Positions 1 to 6,302 of a DNA stretch of 9,117 nt are shown here, piece by piece. Every line of letters starts with the position of its first letter. The first letter of the stretch is position 1. This DNA is from JAWPNA01 sp045402695. GTDB taxonomy: Bacteria > Acidobacteriota > Polarisedimenticolia > JACPZX01 > DASXTC01. Made by a program: the position numbers and the translations under genes. The notes under the pieces are model-generated. The model was not told the DNA's origin. It did not search any database and saw only the letters and a program-made list of their open reading frames with translations. The stretch is taken from NCBI GenBank assembly GCA_045402695.1, contig JAWPNA010000449.1, positions 1 to 9,117 of the forward strand, in the 5' to 3' direction.

Positions 1-199
1 GAATGTGATCCCCGGCACCCCCTGCGCTCCATTCCAGTATCACCGGGAGTACGGCACCGTCTCCAACCCGATTCAGTTGCTGCCCGGCTCGTATCAAGTC
101 ACGGCCACGGCGATCGTCAACGGAAAGAGAAAACACAAGACCGTAGGGTTCGATGTGAGCACGTGCGGCTTCAACCCGACGGTCGTGATCAACTTCTGA
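1..199 (+). CDS. 3' end of an unidentified, probably exported beta-rich protein (partial)
   Basis: The frame is open from the left edge (first complete codon at base 2) to a TGA at 197-199, giving about 65 C-terminal residues. Codon third positions are mostly G or C, like the neighbours, so I take it as real coding sequence. The tail alternates polar and hydrophobic residues: LLPGSYQVTATAIV, then KTVGFDV, then TVVINF as the last strand. This is the look of an Ig-like or carboxypeptidase-regulatory-like beta-sandwich in which a PG turn precedes a Y-x-V-x-A strand. Two cysteines (in PCAP and STCGF) could form a disulfide if the protein is exported, which is inference. A GTG at base 5 could in principle start a 64-residue protein, but a ribosome binding site cannot be checked because the upstream bases are outside the window. 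A truncated C-terminus of a longer gene is more likely. Family and function are not recognised. It converges with the Asp-box gene, 10 bases between stops. Confidence 0.6.
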   Translation, partial: NVIPGTPCAPFQYHREYGTVSNPIQLLPGSYQVTATAIVNGKRKHKTVGFDVSTCGFNPTVVINF

Positions 200-209
200 G
201 GGGGATTCC

Positions 210-3200
210 TCACCAGAGCGGCAGGATCCGCCCGAACCGCCGCTGGAATTCAGCGGCCGCTTGCCAGGTGAGAGGGACGGCGCCGGCCGTCGAGCCGGCC
301 TCCTGCTTCTTGAGCCACTCCTCCTGGGACGGGACCGTGATCGGATCGAGCCTCTGCTTGACAAGCGACGGATTCACGGCTGCGACCTCCTTGGCGACGA
401 ACGACTGGAAGGTTAAGGCCGCCTGCTCCAGCTCTTGCTTCAGGATCGCCAGGCGCTTGAGCTGCGAATCCGTGGGCCTGCCTTCGAACTGATTGACGGC
501 CCCGTAGAGCTGGCCCATCTTCTCGCGGAGCTTCTCCTCGCCCGAGAGCCATCCCGCGTCGCTGCTGGCCGCCAGCGACCGGGAGAGATCCTCCAGCGTG
601 CCTGCCAGCTTCGACAGCTTGGCGACGAGCGCATCGTTCTTCCCGAGCTTGCCTGCGTTCGCATTCGCCTGCTCGCGGGCTCCCGCGGCGGCGTCCGCGA
701 TGTAGGTGAGCCGTTCGAGATCTTTGTAGATCGTCATCGCCGTCTTCTGCTGCAGCGCCCGGTCTTCGGCCGCGTGCGGAGAGCGGGGATCGGCCACGAG
801 CACGACTTTGTCTTCCACCGTCTCCTTCCCCTTGATGAGCTTGATTCGGTACTCCCCCTCGGCCACCCGGGGGCCGGTGAAGGCAGGCACGAGGTTTGTG
901 GAAGGGGGAAGCTTCGGCGCCTTGAAGCGCATGGGCCACTCCACCCGATTGATCCCCGCCCGTTTCGTGCCGGGGATTGTCGAGATCAGGCCCCCCTGGG
1001 AGTCATACACTTCCACCTTCAGATCGCCGAACAAGTGCCGCTTCCTGAGCCAGTAGGTGATCGTGGCGGCCTCGCTCGGGTTGCGTCCCACGAACTCCTC
1101 GTCCCCGGGGAAGGTCTGCACGCCGGCCTCGAGCTGCATCTCTGCAGGCCGTGATGCGAGGACGGCGACCTCCTTCTCCAGCGTCTGAGCGGTCAGCTCC
1201 CGGATGGGCGTGATGTCGTCCAGGATGTAGATCCCCCGCCCGTGGGTGGCCACAATCAGGTCATGCTCGCGCGGGTGGACGGCGATGTCGTGCACTGCCG
1301 CCTTCGGAATCCCCCCGGAGAACCGCGCCCACTGCCGCCCGCCGTCCAGCGAGATGTAGAGCCCGAACTCCGTCCCCAAAAACAGCAGTTCGGGATTGAC
1401 GACATCCTGCTTGATGACATGTGCGTACCCCTCGATCTCGGGGGTGGCCAGCGAGGTCCAGCTCTGCCCGAAGTCGGTGGTGCGAAAGACATACGTCCTC
1501 ATGTCGCCGGTCCGGTGGCCGTCGAACGTCACGAAGGCGGTGCCTTCGGCGAACGGGCTGGCCTCCGCGCGCGACACCCAGGTGAACTTCGGCAGTCCGG
1601 CGACGTTGCCCACGACGTTGGTCCAACTCTTCCCCGCGTCCCGCGTGATCTGCAGGTTGCCGTCGTCGGTGCCGGCCCAGATCAGATCGTGGTTCCTCGG
1701 TGATTCAGAGATCGTGTAGATCGTGGTGTTGTTCTCGGCCGTCGAGTTGTCCACGTTGATGCCGCCCGACTTGTCCTGCCTCTGCCGCTCGGGGTCGTTG
1801 GTGCTGAGGTCGGGCGAGATCTGCTCCCACGATTCCCCCTTGTCGCGCGACCGGAGCAGGTATTGCGAGCCGATGTAGATCGTCCCCTTGTCGGTGGGGC
1901 TCAAATGGATCGGCGCGTTCCAGTTGAACCGCAGCTCCTTCTCCCCCTCTTTCGCGTACGGCTTGATCTCCTTGATCTCGCCCGTCGAGCGCGACACGCG
2001 CATTATGTTGCCGCCCTGGTACTCGGAGTAGATCGTGTCGGCGTCGCGCGGATCGGCGAAGGCCCAGAAGCCGTCGCCGAAACCAATGTTGTCCCAATCA
2101 CGGTTCTCGATTCCGCCCACGCTGCGCGACGGGCCCCTCCAGGAGCCGTTGTCCTGCAACCCCCCATAGACGTTGTACGGGCGCTCCATGTCGTAGCTGA
2201 CGTGGTAGAACTGCGAGATGGGCAGGTTCTTGAGGTAGGTCCAGTGGTTGGCCCGGCTGCGCGAGTGGTACACGCCCCCGTCGGTGCCCAGCAGCATCTC
2301 GTGGGGGTCTTTCGGGTTGATCCAGAGTGCGTGATGGTCGCTGTGCGGCCCATTTCCGAGGCCGCCGGTGAACGGTGAGGTGAAGGTCCTGCCGCCGTCG
2401 GTGGAGACCCCGAGGATCAGGCCCGGCTTGTACACCCTGTTGAAGTCGGCGGGGTCCACGACGATGTGGGCGAAGTAGAAGGGCCGGACCTGGACGTTGA
2501 ACGAGGAGTTCATCTCCGTCCACGTTTCCCCCAGATTGTCGGAGCGGAACAGCGCCGTCTTCTTCGACTCCAGCAGCGCGTACACCACGCTGGGCCGGGA
2601 CGGCGCCACGGCCACCCCTACGCGGCCCAGGTCCCCTTTGGGCAGCCCTTCCGCCAGTCTCTTCCAGGTGGCGCCGGCGTCGGTTGACTTGTACAGACCG
2701 CTGCCAGGCCCGCCCGAGGCGAAGAAGTCGGGCCGCCTGCGGAACTGCCACATGCCGGCGTACAGGATGCGAGGATCCTGCGGGTCGATCGTCAGGTCCG
2801 AGCAGCCCGTCTCCTTGTCCACGAACAGGACGCGTTGCCAGATCTTCCCCCCGTCGGCCGTCTTGTAGACTCCGCGCTCCTCGTTGGCATCCCACAGATG
2901 GCCCGTGGCGCACACGTACACGGTGTCGCCCGCCTTCGGGTCCACGGCAATGCGGGCGATCCGCTCGGAGTCCGGAAGGCCCATGTTCTGCCAGGTGTCG
3001 CCCGCGTCGGTGCTCTTGTAGACGCCGTTGCCCACCGAGACGCTGTTGCGCGTCCAGCTCTCACCCGTGCCCACCCAGACCGTCTTCGGGTTGGAAGGGT
3101 CAACTCTGATGGCGCCGATCGACTGGATCTGCTCGTCGAAGACCGGCTTGAAGGTGGTGCCGGCATCGGTGGACTTCCACACGCCCCCGCTCGCCGCGCC

Positions 3201-3389
3201 GATGTAGATCGTGAGGGGATCGTCCGCCACGGCGTCGATGGCCGCCACGCGCCCGCTCATCACGGCGGGACCGATGGAGCGGGCCCGCAGTCCGCCGAAG
3301 GTGTCCGTGGTGATCTTGACCTGGCCAAAGGCGAGGGCCGGCACAGCCAGTGCGGCACCCACGAGCGCCGCCAGGGCCAGCCGCTTCAC
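210..3389 (-). CDS. Exported Asp-box (BNR) beta-propeller protein with C-terminal Ig-like and helical regions, often annotated 'glycosyl hydrolase' or VPS10/sortilin-like
   Basis: A 1059-residue protein. Residues 1-22 are a Sec signal peptide: KR, a hydrophobic core, then PALA-FG. Ten Asp-box motifs (S/T-x-D-x-G-x-x-W/F) begin near residues 73, 126, 177, 235, 283, 329, 514, 582, 637 and 680, for example STDAGDTW and TTDFGQSW. They are interleaved with I/V-x-V-D-P and Y-x-G blade strands. This fits one or two sortilin/VPS10- or sialidase-like propellers over about residues 35-725. Residues ~770-865 resemble a FlgD-type Ig-like domain (LKVEVYDSQG...G-x-N-x-V-E-W). Residues ~875-1010 are Ala/Leu/Lys/Glu-rich and probably a helical bundle or coiled coil. 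Asp boxes are structural, and I see no FRIP motif or other sialidase active-site signature, so hydrolase activity is not supported. Only two cysteines are present (160, 196). The start is GTG at 3389, the first in-frame start, placed by the signal peptide, a GAGG upstream and a 4-base overlap with the LolA-like gene. The protein is extracytoplasmic; the ligand is unknown. Confidence 0.9.
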   Translation of the reverse strand: MKRLALAALVGAALAVPALAFGQVKITTDTFGGLRARSIGPAVMSGRVAAIDAVADDPLTIYIGAASGGVWKSTDAGTTFKPVFDEQIQSIGAIRVDPSNPKTVWVGTGESWTRNSVSVGNGVYKSTDAGDTWQNMGLPDSERIARIAVDPKAGDTVYVCATGHLWDANEERGVYKTADGGKIWQRVLFVDKETGCSDLTIDPQDPRILYAGMWQFRRRPDFFASGGPGSGLYKSTDAGATWKRLAEGLPKGDLGRVGVAVAPSRPSVVYALLESKKTALFRSDNLGETWTEMNSSFNVQVRPFYFAHIVVDPADFNRVYKPGLILGVSTDGGRTFTSPFTGGLGNGPHSDHHALWINPKDPHEMLLGTDGGVYHSRSRANHWTYLKNLPISQFYHVSYDMERPYNVYGGLQDNGSWRGPSRSVGGIENRDWDNIGFGDGFWAFADPRDADTIYSEYQGGNIMRVSRSTGEIKEIKPYAKEGEKELRFNWNAPIHLSPTDKGTIYIGSQYLLRSRDKGESWEQISPDLSTNDPERQRQDKSGGINVDNSTAENNTTIYTISESPRNHDLIWAGTDDGNLQITRDAGKSWTNVVGNVAGLPKFTWVSRAEASPFAEGTAFVTFDGHRTGDMRTYVFRTTDFGQSWTSLATPEIEGYAHVIKQDVVNPELLFLGTEFGLYISLDGGRQWARFSGGIPKAAVHDIAVHPREHDLIVATHGRGIYILDDITPIRELTAQTLEKEVAVLASRPAEMQLEAGVQTFPGDEEFVGRNPSEAATITYWLRKRHLFGDLKVEVYDSQGGLISTIPGTKRAGINRVEWPMRFKAPKLPPSTNLVPAFTGPRVAEGEYRIKLIKGKETVEDKVVLVADPRSPHAAEDRALQQKTAMTIYKDLERLTYIADAAAGAREQANANAGKLGKNDALVAKLSKLAGTLEDLSRSLAASSDAGWLSGEEKLREKMGQLYGAVNQFEGRPTDSQLKRLAILKQELEQAALTFQSFVAKEVAAVNPSLVKQRLDPITVPSQEEWLKKQEAGSTAGAVPLTWQAAAEFQRRFGRILPLW

Positions 3390-4135
3390 TGGCCCGCCTC
3401 GGTCTTCTTCACCTCGGGCATCTTGAACTCGGCGTCGGGCAGGTCGACGTTCATCTCGATCTTGTCGAAGGTGATCGTCTGGCCCGCGGGCGCTCCTTTG
3501 GGCTTGCTCTCGATCGAGTGGGCGATCATCACGCCGCCGATGTCCTTGTAGTCGCCGCTGCTGCTCTCGTATTCGATCTCCTGGCCGTGCAACTTTCGCT
3601 TGCCCTCTTCCTTGATCTCCAGGTAGGCGCCGCTGTCGAGATAGATGTAAGAGACGTCGCCGCTCTTGCGGGTCAGCTTGATCTTGTATGCCTCGGTCCC
3701 CTCGATCGATTCCTTGCCCGCCAGCTCGACCTGATTGCCCTTCTCCTTGTAGTTCACCAGGGGACCCTCGAAGTCGGCCTGATCTTCGACCTCCTTGATG
3801 TCGTCATCGGACATCGCCTCCGGGTCCTTCTTGCCCAAGAAGGGCATCACCATCCAGCCGCCCTTGCCGTCGAAAGCCTGGATGCCGGTCATGCCCTGAA
3901 CGGTGAACTCCATGCGGAGCATGCTGGGCCTCTTCCACTTCCAGACGAACGGCGCCTCGCCGTCCGGTCCCAACGTCATCCGGCCCGTGATCTTCACCGA
4001 CTGGATCGACTTGAGCTTGTCCTTGCCTCCTCGCGCCTCGACGTTCTTCGCGATGATCTCATCCACCGTCTGGGCATACACCGGCAGGCACAGGAGCGCT
4101 CCGGCCAGGGCGCACATCATGAGTTTGCGCAGCAT
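3386..4135 (-). CDS. LolA-fold periplasmic protein (outer membrane lipoprotein-sorting protein-like)
   Basis: A 249-residue protein with a clear signal peptide: LRK, then hydrophobic 5-19, with AxA-type cleavage after VYA at residue 21. Cys8 and Cys16 do not sit in a convincing lipobox, so it looks soluble and periplasmic. The mature start DEIIAKNVEARGG, followed by K-x-x-S-V-K-I-T-G-R-M and alternating strands (MLRMEF, GGWMVMPF, EAYKIKLT, SYIYLDS, GAYLEIKEE), is typical of LolA/LolB-like 'outer membrane lipoprotein-sorting protein' families, which form a half-barrel that binds acyl chains. This family has many paralogues outside the classic lipoprotein chaperone, so I do not assign lolA. The start ATG at 4135 has a strong GAGGGGGA upstream. 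Its TGA overlaps the GTG of the Asp-box gene, so the two are probably made together. It may carry a lipid or lipoprotein for its partner (inference). It is the first gene after the tRNA, and no convincing promoter was identified in the 225-base spacer. Confidence 0.8.
   Translation of the reverse strand: MLRKLMMCALAGALLCLPVYAQTVDEIIAKNVEARGGKDKLKSIQSVKITGRMTLGPDGEAPFVWKWKRPSMLRMEFTVQGMTGIQAFDGKGGWMVMPFLGKKDPEAMSDDDIKEVEDQADFEGPLVNYKEKGNQVELAGKESIEGTEAYKIKLTRKSGDVSYIYLDSGAYLEIKEEGKRKLHGQEIEYESSSGDYKDIGGVMIAHSIESKPKGAPAGQTITFDKIEMNVDLPDAEFKMPEVKKTEAGQ
3397..3400 (-). promoter_or_regulatory. Shine-Dalgarno GAGG for the Asp-box gene, inside the end of the LolA-like gene
   Basis: On the minus strand GAGG lies seven bases before the GTG at 3389-3387. 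It falls within the last codons of the upstream gene. Together with the GTGA overlap (TGA stop at 3388-3386) it supports translational coupling and the GTG start. Confidence 0.55.
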
Positions 4136-4140
4136 CTGCT

Positions 4141-4148
4141 TCCCCCTC
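4141..4148 (-). promoter_or_regulatory. Strong Shine-Dalgarno of the LolA-like gene
   Basis: Minus-strand GAGGGGGA ends five bases before the ATG at 4135-4133. It is the strongest ribosome binding site in the window and fixes this start. Confidence 0.65.
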
Positions 4149-4305
4149 GTGGAAAAATGGAAAGAGGCGACGCGCGCAGAGTCCGGCCGGCAACTCCGCC
4201 GTCCCTTGGCCCGCGTCCCGCTCGCCGTGCCTCATACGAGCTCTCGGAGGGAGAGTTCCCTCGGGCCGGGATCCGCCCCCCGCATGCCGTGTCTGAGTGG
4301 ACCGA

Positions 4306-4316
4306 TTGTGCCACAA
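4306..4316. promoter_or_regulatory. Short palindrome in the leader of the LolA-like/Asp-box pair (possible operator)
   Basis: TTGTG-C-CACAA is a perfect 5-1-5 inverted repeat, about 170 bases upstream of the LolA-like start and 45 bases past the tRNA 3' end. It lies in the only sizeable intergenic spacer (4136-4360). It could be a repressor or activator half-site pair, but a 5-base arm is short enough to arise by chance and no clear -35/-10 pair flanks it. The rest of the spacer shows nothing I can name. Confidence 0.15.
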
Positions 4317-4360
4317 CTGCGCCGGTGGTATGCGGGTCTTTCTCGATGTCCGGGATCGAT

Positions 4361-4436
<76 letters not shown>

Positions 4437-4449
4437 ACCGAAGGGGGGT

Positions 4450-4479
4450 ATTCTAGGGCATGCGGCGCGACCCCGTCCA
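4450..4479 (-). promoter_or_regulatory. Candidate sigma70 promoter of tRNA-Ala
   Basis: On the minus strand TGGACG (4479-4474, four of six matches to TTGACA) is followed after 18 bases by TAGAAT (4455-4450, five of six matches to TATAAT). The -10 box ends 13 bases before the tRNA 5' end, which would give a leader of about six bases. The stretch right after the -10 box is ACCCCCC, a GC-rich discriminator of the kind found in stringently controlled stable-RNA promoters. It lies wholly in the 64-base gap after the flippase-like gene. Confidence 0.45.
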
Positions 4480-4500
4480 GCGGGAGGATAATCACTGTCT

Positions 4501-5454
4501 TCACGCCGTCACATTCTCGGATGGCGATGGCCTCGACATCCACGCCGCCGCGCCCAGCACGGCGGTGCTGCCGTTGATCACGAGCAGCGTCGCCACGGAG
4601 AATCCGATGATCTCCGCCATTCCTGTCCCACCCGGACCGAGAAAGACGGCCAGCGTGGCTTCACGGGTGCCGATGCCGCCCACCGACACGGGCAGCAGCG
4701 ATGTGATGCTGACGGCGGCCAGCGCCACTGATAAGGTCCCGAACCCCACATGCAGGCCCAGGCCGCACGCGACGAGGTAGCCCTGCAGGAAGGTCACCGC
4801 GGTGGCCGCCACAGTGACCCCTGCCGGAATCACCAGCGCTGGCCGCGCCAAGTCCTTCATGCCGCCCAGCAGCGCTCCCGCGCCATCCCGCGCCGAGCTG
4901 AAGGGCGACATCAGCAGTTCCGCTCCGCCGCGCAGCATCCTCCCGCCCGGTCGGCGCGTCGCGATCCACCCCACCACCATCGCCACCACGACTCCTACCG
5001 AGACGAGCGACGCCCTGACAGCGCCGTGCCGCCCCGGGAGTGCCGCCGCGCCCGCGGAGGCCACGGCCGCCATCGCGAGCGCATCCATCAGCCGGTCCGC
5101 GATCACCGAGGAGGCCGCGCGGCCCAGGCCCACCTTGCGATCCCTGTGAACCGCGATTGCCTTGGTGAAGTCGCCGAGGCGGCCCGGGGTCCACGCGGCC
5201 ATCGCAGACCCGATGGCGTAGTACCGGACGGCCGGCGCGTAGCCGTAGAGGATCCGCTGCATCATCATGAGGTGGCGCCATCGCCAGGCTTTCACCAGGA
5301 TGATCACGACATTGAGCCCGGCCGCCCCCCACAGGAGCGCCGGAACGCCGCGGCGCCACACTTCCTCCACGTCGGAGCGGTCCGTGCGCCACACGAGCGC
5401 CACGAACACGAGAGGTCCGACAAACCGATAGGCGAAACGGGCTGCGCGATTCAT
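4501..5454 (-). CDS. Flippase-like integral membrane protein (LPG-synthase TM-region/AglD family)
   Basis: A 317-residue, very hydrophobic protein with roughly six to eight membrane spans, clear ones near residues 11-22, 38-55, 123-138, 148-164, 207-230, 240-256 and 283-303. Two signatures identify the family (lysylphosphatidylglycerol synthase TM region, or 'flippase-like domain', as in YbhN and AglD): the loop AWTPGRLGDFTKAI at residues 87-100, followed by a basic stretch and ADRLMD at 119-124; and near the C-terminus LLPVSVGGIGTREA at 253-266. There is no soluble aminoacyl-transfer domain, so it is not a full MprF. Members move or handle polyprenyl- or phospholipid-linked substrates across the inner membrane. 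The frame is open far upstream (to 6000), but that part overlaps the methyltransferase and is ignored. ATG 5454 starts the conserved part, 26 bases after the methyltransferase stop. It lacks a recognisable Shine-Dalgarno, and an in-frame TTG at 5478 (8 residues longer) is a weak alternative. Confidence 0.85.
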   Translation of the reverse strand: MNRAARFAYRFVGPLVFVALVWRTDRSDVEEVWRRGVPALLWGAAGLNVVIILVKAWRWRHLMMMQRILYGYAPAVRYYAIGSAMAAWTPGRLGDFTKAIAVHRDRKVGLGRAASSVIADRLMDALAMAAVASAGAAALPGRHGAVRASLVSVGVVVAMVVGWIATRRPGGRMLRGGAELLMSPFSSARDGAGALLGGMKDLARPALVIPAGVTVAATAVTFLQGYLVACGLGLHVGFGTLSVALAAVSITSLLPVSVGGIGTREATLAVFLGPGGTGMAEIIGFSVATLLVINGSTAVLGAAAWMSRPSPSENVTA

Positions 5455-5480
5455 GCTTGCATCGGATCGGACATTCAACC

Positions 5481-6302
5481 CTAAGCGCCCGGCGCGAGCG
5501 GCGTTGGGGGTTTTCTCGCAAGCGCCATGATGTGGAACGAAGCCATCCTCACGATGGGCACTCTCGAGACAAACCGATCGAAGCGAGCCAGCAGGCGCGT
5601 CAGCGGCAGCTTGAAGGGCAGATACCGGATGAGCGGCAGCACGTCGGGAAAACCGCAGATCAGATACGACAGATAGCCGAACCTTTTGATTCGGATCAGC
5701 TCGAAGCCTGCCGAGGAAAGCAGAGATTCCAGATCGCGCCGCGTGAAGGCACGATCGTGGGGATCGAACTTCGAGGAGAAGCGGTACAGCACCCATCGCG
5801 CCCAGCGCACCGGCGGGAAGTCGTCCGACGGCTCCGTGAGAGCCAGCAGCCCTCCCGGCGCCAGGACGCGGTATACCTGCGCGATCGCCTCGCCCCGTGA
5901 CGCCGCGTGATGCAGCGACCCTCGACACACCACCGTGAGAAAAAAACCGGCAGGAAACGGCAGCGCCTCGAGGTCCCCTTCCTTCAGCTCGGACACCCAA
6001 GGCGCCCGCTCGCGCGCCTGCCGGAGCATGTCGGGGCTGAGGTCAACGCCGTACACGCGATCGCAGCGGCGCAACAGGTCGGGAAGGAGGATCCCCGTGC
6101 CGCAGCCGGCGTCCAGCGCCGGTGCCTCGATCCGCTCGGGCAGCAGATCCAGCAGCTCGTCGTTCCAGAAGCTCTGGAAACAGGCGGAGAAAGGAGCCCC
6201 GTACCGGACCTTGTACTCGGCCGCGAGGTGCCGGTGCATCTCCACCTGACGCGCCTTGTGATCGGCGGGGGCGCGGGGCGCCGTGCCGGAGTCGGCGTGC
6301 AT
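5481..6302 (-). CDS. Class I SAM-dependent methyltransferase (Methyltransf_11/25 type)
   Basis: A 273-residue protein with a standard Rossmann-fold methyltransferase core. Motif I is LDAGCGTG at residues 63-70. The acidic end of strand 2 is VDLS at 86-89 (Asp87 for the ribose). GDLEALPF at 109-116 and SLHH at 129-132 follow, then LAPGG at 147-151 before strand 5 (LLALTEP). These bind S-adenosylmethionine; the acceptor is not readable. The C-terminal ~70 residues (from about 205) are unusually hydrophobic and basic for this family (LSYLICGF, LPLIRYLPFKLPLTRLL), suggesting contact with the membrane or a lipid substrate, which suits its place between a membrane glycosyltransferase and a flippase-like protein. 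The ATG at 6302 follows the glycosyltransferase TAG with no gap, and GGAGG lies 10 bases upstream inside that gene. It stops at TAG 5483-5481. Ubiquinone/menaquinone-type methyltransferases share this core, so the true substrate may be a lipid, a sugar or something else. Confidence 0.88.
   Translation of the reverse strand: MHADSGTAPRAPADHKARQVEMHRHLAAEYKVRYGAPFSACFQSFWNDELLDLLPERIEAPALDAGCGTGILLPDLLRRCDRVYGVDLSPDMLRQARERAPWVSELKEGDLEALPFPAGFFLTVVCRGSLHHAASRGEAIAQVYRVLAPGGLLALTEPSDDFPPVRWARWVLYRFSSKFDPHDRAFTRRDLESLLSSAGFELIRIKRFGYLSYLICGFPDVLPLIRYLPFKLPLTRLLARFDRFVSRVPIVRMASFHIMALARKPPTPLAPGA

Noticed and set aside
4247..4262. Hairpin GAGGGA...TCCCTC in the tRNA/LolA-like spacer as a terminator or attenuator
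   Set aside because: The 6-base stem has no run of T on either side and could be chance in GC-rich DNA.
4343..4359. Inverted repeat TCGAT...ATCGA just past the tRNA 3' end as a terminator
   Set aside because: The stem is only 5 bases and no T-tract follows on the minus strand.
5455..6000. Upstream extension of the flippase-like frame by 182 residues
   Set aside because: It overlaps the methyltransferase in another frame, is Arg/Gly/Ala-rich with no family features, and conserved membrane sequence starts only at ATG 5454.
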